A stretch of DNA of 8,946 nucleotides from Pseudomonadota bacterium. Lineage in GTDB: Bacteria; Pseudomonadota; Alphaproteobacteria; Caulobacterales; Aquidulcibacteraceae. The notes beneath the pieces were generated by a model. It ran no database searches, was not told the origin of the DNA, and saw only the letters and a list, made by a program, of their open reading frames with translations. The stretch spans positions 1 to 8,946 of the forward strand of contig JAEWNX010000411.1 in the NCBI GenBank assembly GCA_023461135.1. Reading direction: 5' to 3'. Of the stretch, positions 5,635 through 8,946 are shown piece after piece (positions within the stretch are counted from its first letter, which is position 1; the number at the start of each line of letters is the position of its first letter). The position numbers were made by a program, and so were the translations under genes.

Positions 5635-6434
5635 CCCAACGCCAGGACGCCGAGGATCACGGCGCCGAAGACGATGCGGTACCATGCGAAAGGCGCAAAG
5701 CCCACCTTGGTGACGAAGTTGAGGAACGGCTTCACCACCAGCCAGGCGGAGATGAAGGCGAAGACGAAGCCGACCGCGATTTCGGCGATGCGGTCCGGCG
5801 TGATGTGGTCCTTCACCGTGAGGAAATCGAGGATGAACGCCGCCACCATCGTCGGCATGGCGAGGAAGAACGAGAACTCTGCCGCCGCGCGCCGGTCGAG
5901 GCCAAGCGCAAGGCCGCCGAAAATGGTCGCGCCAGAGCGCGACACGCCGGGAATGAGCGCGAGCGTTTGAAATGCGCCGACGCCGATCGCGCGCCAGATC
6001 GGTGTTTCGGCCGCGTCCTTCACTTCGATTTTCGGCGGCCACTTCTCGATCGCGAGCATGGCGAAGCCGCCGAGGACCAGCGCGATCGCGATGATGTCGA
6101 GGCGGATGTAGAGCTCGTTGCGGATATAGGAATTGGCGACAAGGCCGACGCACGCCGCGGGCAGGAACGCGAAGAACAGCATCAGCGCGAAACGGCGCGC
6201 TTCGGGTTTGGTCGGCAGGCCGGTGACGACCTCCCAGATGCGCTGCCGGTAGAGCCACATGATCGCGAGGATCGAGCCGAGTTGGATCATGACGGTGAAG
6301 ACGCCGCCGGGATCGTCGTAGCCGATGGCCCGCCCGGCGATGAGCAGGTGGCCGGTGGAGGAGACGGGCAGAAATTCGGTGAGCCCCTGAAGGATGCCGA
6401 GCAAAGCCGCGCGAAGAAGATCAGCGAAATCCAA
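5625..6434 (-). CDS. uppP: Undecaprenyl-diphosphate phosphatase
   Basis: UppP (BacA) removes one phosphate from undecaprenyl diphosphate in the inner membrane, recycling the lipid carrier for peptidoglycan and other envelope polymers; overexpression of the family gives bacitracin resistance. From the TTG at 6434 the protein has 269 residues, the usual family length. Both catalytic blocks are intact: QGLTEFLPVSSTGHL (residues 16-30, with Glu20 and His29) and PGVSRSGAT (162-170, with Arg166). Hydrophobic helices are spread over the whole length. TTG is preferred because homologs start close to DFADLLRAALLGILQG. The only in-frame ATG, at 6521, would add 29 polar residues unlike the family. No strong Shine-Dalgarno is seen before the TTG. 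The gene is divergent from gltD and overlaps the following DUF488 gene. Confidence 0.94.
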   Translation of the reverse strand: MDFADLLRAALLGILQGLTEFLPVSSTGHLLIAGRAIGYDDPGGVFTVMIQLGSILAIMWLYRQRIWEVVTGLPTKPEARRFALMLFFAFLPAACVGLVANSYIRNELYIRLDIIAIALVLGGFAMLAIEKWPPKIEVKDAAETPIWRAIGVGAFQTLALIPGVSRSGATIFGGLALGLDRRAAAEFSFFLAMPTMVAAFILDFLTVKDHITPDRIAEIAVGFVFAFISAWLVVKPFLNFVTKVGFAPFAWYRIVFGAVILGVLALGWL

Positions 6435-6478
6435 GGTAGGGCGCCCCCGTTTTGAGCCGGCGCGACCATGAAGTGCGT

Positions 6479-6527
6479 CGCCAATAGGCGAAAGGACGAT
6501 TTTCAGCCCGGCTGGCGCCAATAAGGC
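6479..6527. promoter_or_regulatory. Two CGCCAATA palindromic boxes between uppP and gltD
   Basis: The octamer CGCCAATA occurs at 6479-6486 and 6516-6523, 37 bases apart. Each copy heads a small palindrome: CGCC-AATA-GGCG at 6479-6490, and GCC-AATAA-GGC at 6517-6527. Both lie in the 170-base gap between the divergent uppP and gltD starts, upstream of the proposed gltD promoter. Paired operator half-sites for a regulator of gltDB or uppP are a reasonable guess, but I cannot name a protein. If uppP started at 6521 they would fall inside its coding region. Confidence 0.35.
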
Positions 6528-6537
6528 AGCCTTTTGC

Positions 6538-6565
6538 TTGAACGAGCTGAGAATCGCCGCATAGA
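6538..6565 (+). promoter_or_regulatory. Candidate promoter for gltD-gltB
   Basis: TTGAAC (6538-6543) and CATAGA (6560-6565), separated by 16 bases, resemble a sigma-70 type promoter. They sit 40 to 67 bases upstream of the GTG start of gltD. Both hexamers are imperfect and no other better pair was seen in the gap, so this is only a candidate. Confidence 0.3.
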
Positions 6566-6593
6566 GGAAAAATCTCCCAAGGAATGCGCCGTT

Positions 6594-6599
6594 GGAGGG
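6594..6599 (+). promoter_or_regulatory. Ribosome binding site that decides the gltD start
   Basis: GGAGGG lies five bases before the GTG at 6605. It is inside the longer open frame that begins with the ATG at 6584, so it favours GTG at 6605 over both 6584 and the later ATG at 6614. Homologs also commonly begin near AERMQKF. Confidence 0.7.
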
Positions 6600-6604
6600 C
6601 GTTC

Positions 6605-8008
6605 GTGGCCGAACGCATGCAGAAATTCGTTTCCGTCGGGCAGGCTTGGCCCGACAAGCGCGCTCCGGCCGAGCGCGCGGGCGATTTCCATGAAATCCAT
6701 GCCGAGTTCATCGCTGAGAAGGCGGCGGTCCAGGCGGGGCGGTGCGCCCAATGCGGCGTGCCGTTCTGCCAGAGCGCCTGTCCGCTGCAGAACAATATTC
6801 CAGACTGGCTGAGGCTGACGGCGGAAGGACGGCTGCGCGAAGCGTACGAGCTTGCGGCGGCGACGAATGCGATGCCGGAAGTGTGCGGCCGTATCTGCCC
6901 GCAGGATCGCTTGTGCGAAGGCGCGTGCGTAATCGAGCAATCGCGTCATGGCGCGGTGACGATCGGGGCGGTGGAGAAATATCTCACCGACACGGCTTGG
7001 CGCGAAGGCTGGGTCGCGCCGATTGCGCCGCGCGTGGAGCGGCCTGAAAGCATCGGCGTCATCGGCGCCGGGCCGGCGGGACTGGCGGCGGCGGAGCGGC
7101 TGCGACAGCGCGGTTATCGGGTGACTGTGTACGACCGGCACGACCGCATCGGCGGGCTGCTTATCTATGGCATTCCGAATTTCAAGCTGGAGAAGGACGT
7201 TGTTGCGCGCCGCGCGCAGCGGCTGATCGAGGGCGGCGTGAGGTTCGAGCTCGGCTGCAATGTGGGCGAGACGGTCGGGTTCGCCCAGCTGCGCGCGCAG
7301 CACGATACGGTGTTGATTGCGACGGGCGTCTACAAGGCAAAGGCCCTGAATGCGCCGAGCGAAGCTGCGCTCGTGCCGGCGCTGAAGTATTTGATCGCCG
7401 CCAACCGCATCGGGCTTGGCGATGACGTACCGGATTTCGCGAGCGGTGCGCTTGATGCGAAAGACCGGCGCGTCGTCGTGATCGGCGGCGGCGATACGGC
7501 GATGGATTGCGTACGCACGGCGCGCCGCCAGGGCGCCAAGAGCGTCACGTGTCTCTACCGGCGCGATCGCGCCAACATGCCGGGCTCGCAGCGCGAGGTG
7601 GCGCATGCGGAGGAGGAGGGCGTCACTTTCGACTGGCTCGCGGCGCCGAAGGCTGTGCGCAGGGACGCGGTGCGCGCCGCGCGCATGCAACTCGGCGCGC
7701 CGGATACGAGCGGACGCCAGGCGCCGGAGGAGAAGCCGGGCGGCGCCTACGATGCGCCCGCCGATCTCGTGATCGCGGCGCTTGGCTTCGACGCGGAGGA
7801 TTTAAGCGGCTGGGGTGTGGCGACGACGCGGTGGGGGACGCTCGCGGTCAATCCGGCGACGTTTGAAACGAATTTGCCGGGCGTATTTGCCGCGGGCGAC
7901 ATCGTGCGCGGCGCATCGCTTGTGGTGTGGGCGATCCGTGAGGGCGGCGACGCGGCGGACGCAATGCACGCCTGGGTGCAGGCGAACGCGAAGGCGGCGG
8001 CGCAATGA
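6605..8008 (+). CDS. gltD: Glutamate synthase (NADPH) small subunit
   Basis: GltD passes electrons from NADPH through FAD and Fe-S centres to the large subunit, which makes two glutamates from glutamine and 2-oxoglutarate. With the GTG start the protein has 467 residues, in the usual range. The N-terminal Fe-S region has cysteines 47, 50, 55 and 59, then 94, 98, 104 and 108. The FAD-binding motif VIGAGPAGLAAAE is at 152-164 and RIGGLLIYGIP at 181-191. The NADPH-binding VVIGGGDTAMDC is at 291-302, followed by LYRRDRANMPGSQREV (317-332). The C-terminal FAD motif GVFAAGDIVRGASLVVWAIREG is at 426-447. No key residue is missing. The stop overlaps the gltB start (ATGA), so the two subunits are translationally coupled. 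The order is gltD then gltB, the reverse of Escherichia coli. Confidence 0.96.
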   Translation: MAERMQKFVSVGQAWPDKRAPAERAGDFHEIHAEFIAEKAAVQAGRCAQCGVPFCQSACPLQNNIPDWLRLTAEGRLREAYELAAATNAMPEVCGRICPQDRLCEGACVIEQSRHGAVTIGAVEKYLTDTAWREGWVAPIAPRVERPESIGVIGAGPAGLAAAERLRQRGYRVTVYDRHDRIGGLLIYGIPNFKLEKDVVARRAQRLIEGGVRFELGCNVGETVGFAQLRAQHDTVLIATGVYKAKALNAPSEAALVPALKYLIAANRIGLGDDVPDFASGALDAKDRRVVVIGGGDTAMDCVRTARRQGAKSVTCLYRRDRANMPGSQREVAHAEEEGVTFDWLAAPKAVRRDAVRAARMQLGAPDTSGRQAPEEKPGGAYDAPADLVIAALGFDAEDLSGWGVATTRWGTLAVNPATFETNLPGVFAAGDIVRGASLVVWAIREGGDAADAMHAWVQANAKAAAQ

Positions 8009-8946
8009 GCCGCGGCGACGAAGTCGCGCGTTACTTGAGCGAACGGGCGCGACTTGAGCGCGATGGGCTTTATCGCACCGAGCACGAACGCGATGCATGC
8101 GGCGTCGGCCTCGTCGTGTCCGTTGGCGGGCAAGCGCGGCGCGATGTGGTGACGCTGGCGCTCGCTGCGCTGAAGGCGGTCTGGCATCGCGGCGCGGTGG
8201 ACGCGGATGGCAAGACCGGCGACGGCGCCGGTATTCTGCTTGAGGCGCCGCAGGACTTCCTGCGCGAGCAAGTCATCCGCACCGGTCACGCGCCAAAGGA
8301 TGGGCCAATTTTCGTCGGTCAGATTTTCCTGCCGCGGCTCGATCTCGGCGCACTGGAGCGCGCGCGGGTGATCGTCGAAAGCGAGATCATCCGGGCGGGG
8401 TTCGTGCTCTATGGGTGGCGCCAGACGCCCGTCGACATCAGCCAGATCGGTGAGAAGGCGAATGCGACGCGCCCTGAGATCGAACAGGTGCTGTTCCACG
8501 ATCCGCGTGGGCGCGACGAGCAAAGCGTCGAGCGCGATCTCTTCATCTGCCGGCGGCGGATCGAAAAGCGCGCGCTGGCGGACAATCTGAGCGAGCTTTA
8601 TGTCTGCTCGCTCTCGGCGCGGACGCTGATCTACAAGGGCATGTTCCTGGCCCAGCAAATCGACGCCTTTTATCCCGATCTGAAAGACGAGCGTTTTGTC
8701 TCGCGCGTGGCGATCTATCACCAGCGCTATTCGACCAATACGTTCCCGCAATGGCGGCTGGCGCAGCCCTTCCGCATGCTCGCGCACAATGGCGAGATCA
8801 ACACGCTGAAGGGCAATTTCAATTGGATGAAGAGCCACGAGATTCGCATGACGTCCGATGCGTTCGGCGATGCGGATGGCGATGTGAAGCCGGTGATCCA
8901 GCCGGGCGGTTCGGATTCGGCGGCGCTGGACAATGTGTTCGAGGTG
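8005..8946 (+). CDS. gltB: Glutamate synthase (NADPH) large subunit, N-terminal part (cut by window edge)
   Basis: The first 314 codons are present and the frame is open to the last base; the family normally has about 1500 residues. The ATG at 8005 overlaps the gltD stop. Residues 1-31 are a propeptide-like leader. Cys32 in ERDACGVGLV is the expected N-terminal nucleophile of the class II glutamine amidotransferase domain, exposed when the leader is removed. Other family motifs are HRGAVDADGKTGDGAGIL (61-78), YHQRYSTNTFPQWRLAQPF (238-256), MLAHNGEINTLKGN (258-271) and GGSDSAALDN (301-310). This domain releases ammonia from glutamine and channels it to the synthase domain, which lies off the window together with the FMN and Fe-S sites. 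Identification is secure from this part alone. Confidence 0.96.
   Translation, partial: MSRGDEVARYLSERARLERDGLYRTEHERDACGVGLVVSVGGQARRDVVTLALAALKAVWHRGAVDADGKTGDGAGILLEAPQDFLREQVIRTGHAPKDGPIFVGQIFLPRLDLGALERARVIVESEIIRAGFVLYGWRQTPVDISQIGEKANATRPEIEQVLFHDPRGRDEQSVERDLFICRRRIEKRALADNLSELYVCSLSARTLIYKGMFLAQQIDAFYPDLKDERFVSRVAIYHQRYSTNTFPQWRLAQPFRMLAHNGEINTLKGNFNWMKSHEIRMTSDAFGDADGDVKPVIQPGGSDSAALDNVFEV

Noticed and set aside
7747..8838. A 363-codon minus-strand open frame over gltD and gltB
   Set aside because: It is antisense to two unmistakable genes with intact motifs, so it is a codon-bias shadow.

Overview
The window reads as ordinary chromosomal DNA from a GC-rich alphaproteobacterium. 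A Caulobacterales or Hyphomonadaceae-like lineage is my best guess, inferred from protein style and gene neighbourhood (an NDUFA9-like gene near uppP and gltD-gltB), not from a marker gene. No tRNA, rRNA, insertion sequence, CRISPR array or phage gene was seen.

Layout. The left edge holds the first 62 codons of a leftward DUF488 gene, divergent from a rightward lipoprotein gene (280-1086) made of two copies of one domain. A yebC/pmpR gene follows (1276-2022). It ends one base from the stop of a convergent small membrane-protein gene (2024-2248). Beyond a strong hairpin terminator (2287-2319) is a leftward gene for a small secreted Arg/Asp-rich protein (2346-2744). A 227-base divergent intergenic region with two inverted repeats separates it from a rightward pair whose stop and start codons overlap: an NDUFA9-like SDR protein (2972-3961) and an unknown six-helix membrane protein (3958-4638).

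From 6434 down to 4625 four leftward genes form a tight chain: uppP, a second DUF488 gene, a DUF433 putative antitoxin and a DUF5615 PIN-like putative toxin. Neighbours overlap or lie 12 bases apart. The toxin gene overlaps the end of the six-helix gene tail to tail by 14 bases. From 6605 rightward run gltD and the first 314 codons of gltB, overlapping by ATGA; together they encode NADPH glutamate synthase (GOGAT).

How the genes relate. gltD and gltB make one enzyme for ammonium assimilation. UppP recycles the lipid carrier used for peptidoglycan and other envelope polymers. The DUF433/DUF5615 pair looks like a type II toxin-antitoxin module carried at the end of the uppP transcript. No single large novel system is visible. 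The items most worth a second look are the duplicated-domain lipoprotein, the coupled SDR and membrane-protein pair, the toxin-antitoxin module downstream of a cell-wall gene, and unassigned palindromes in three divergent intergenic regions. Four genes use non-ATG starts: GTG at 3958, 5163 and 6605, and TTG at 6434.
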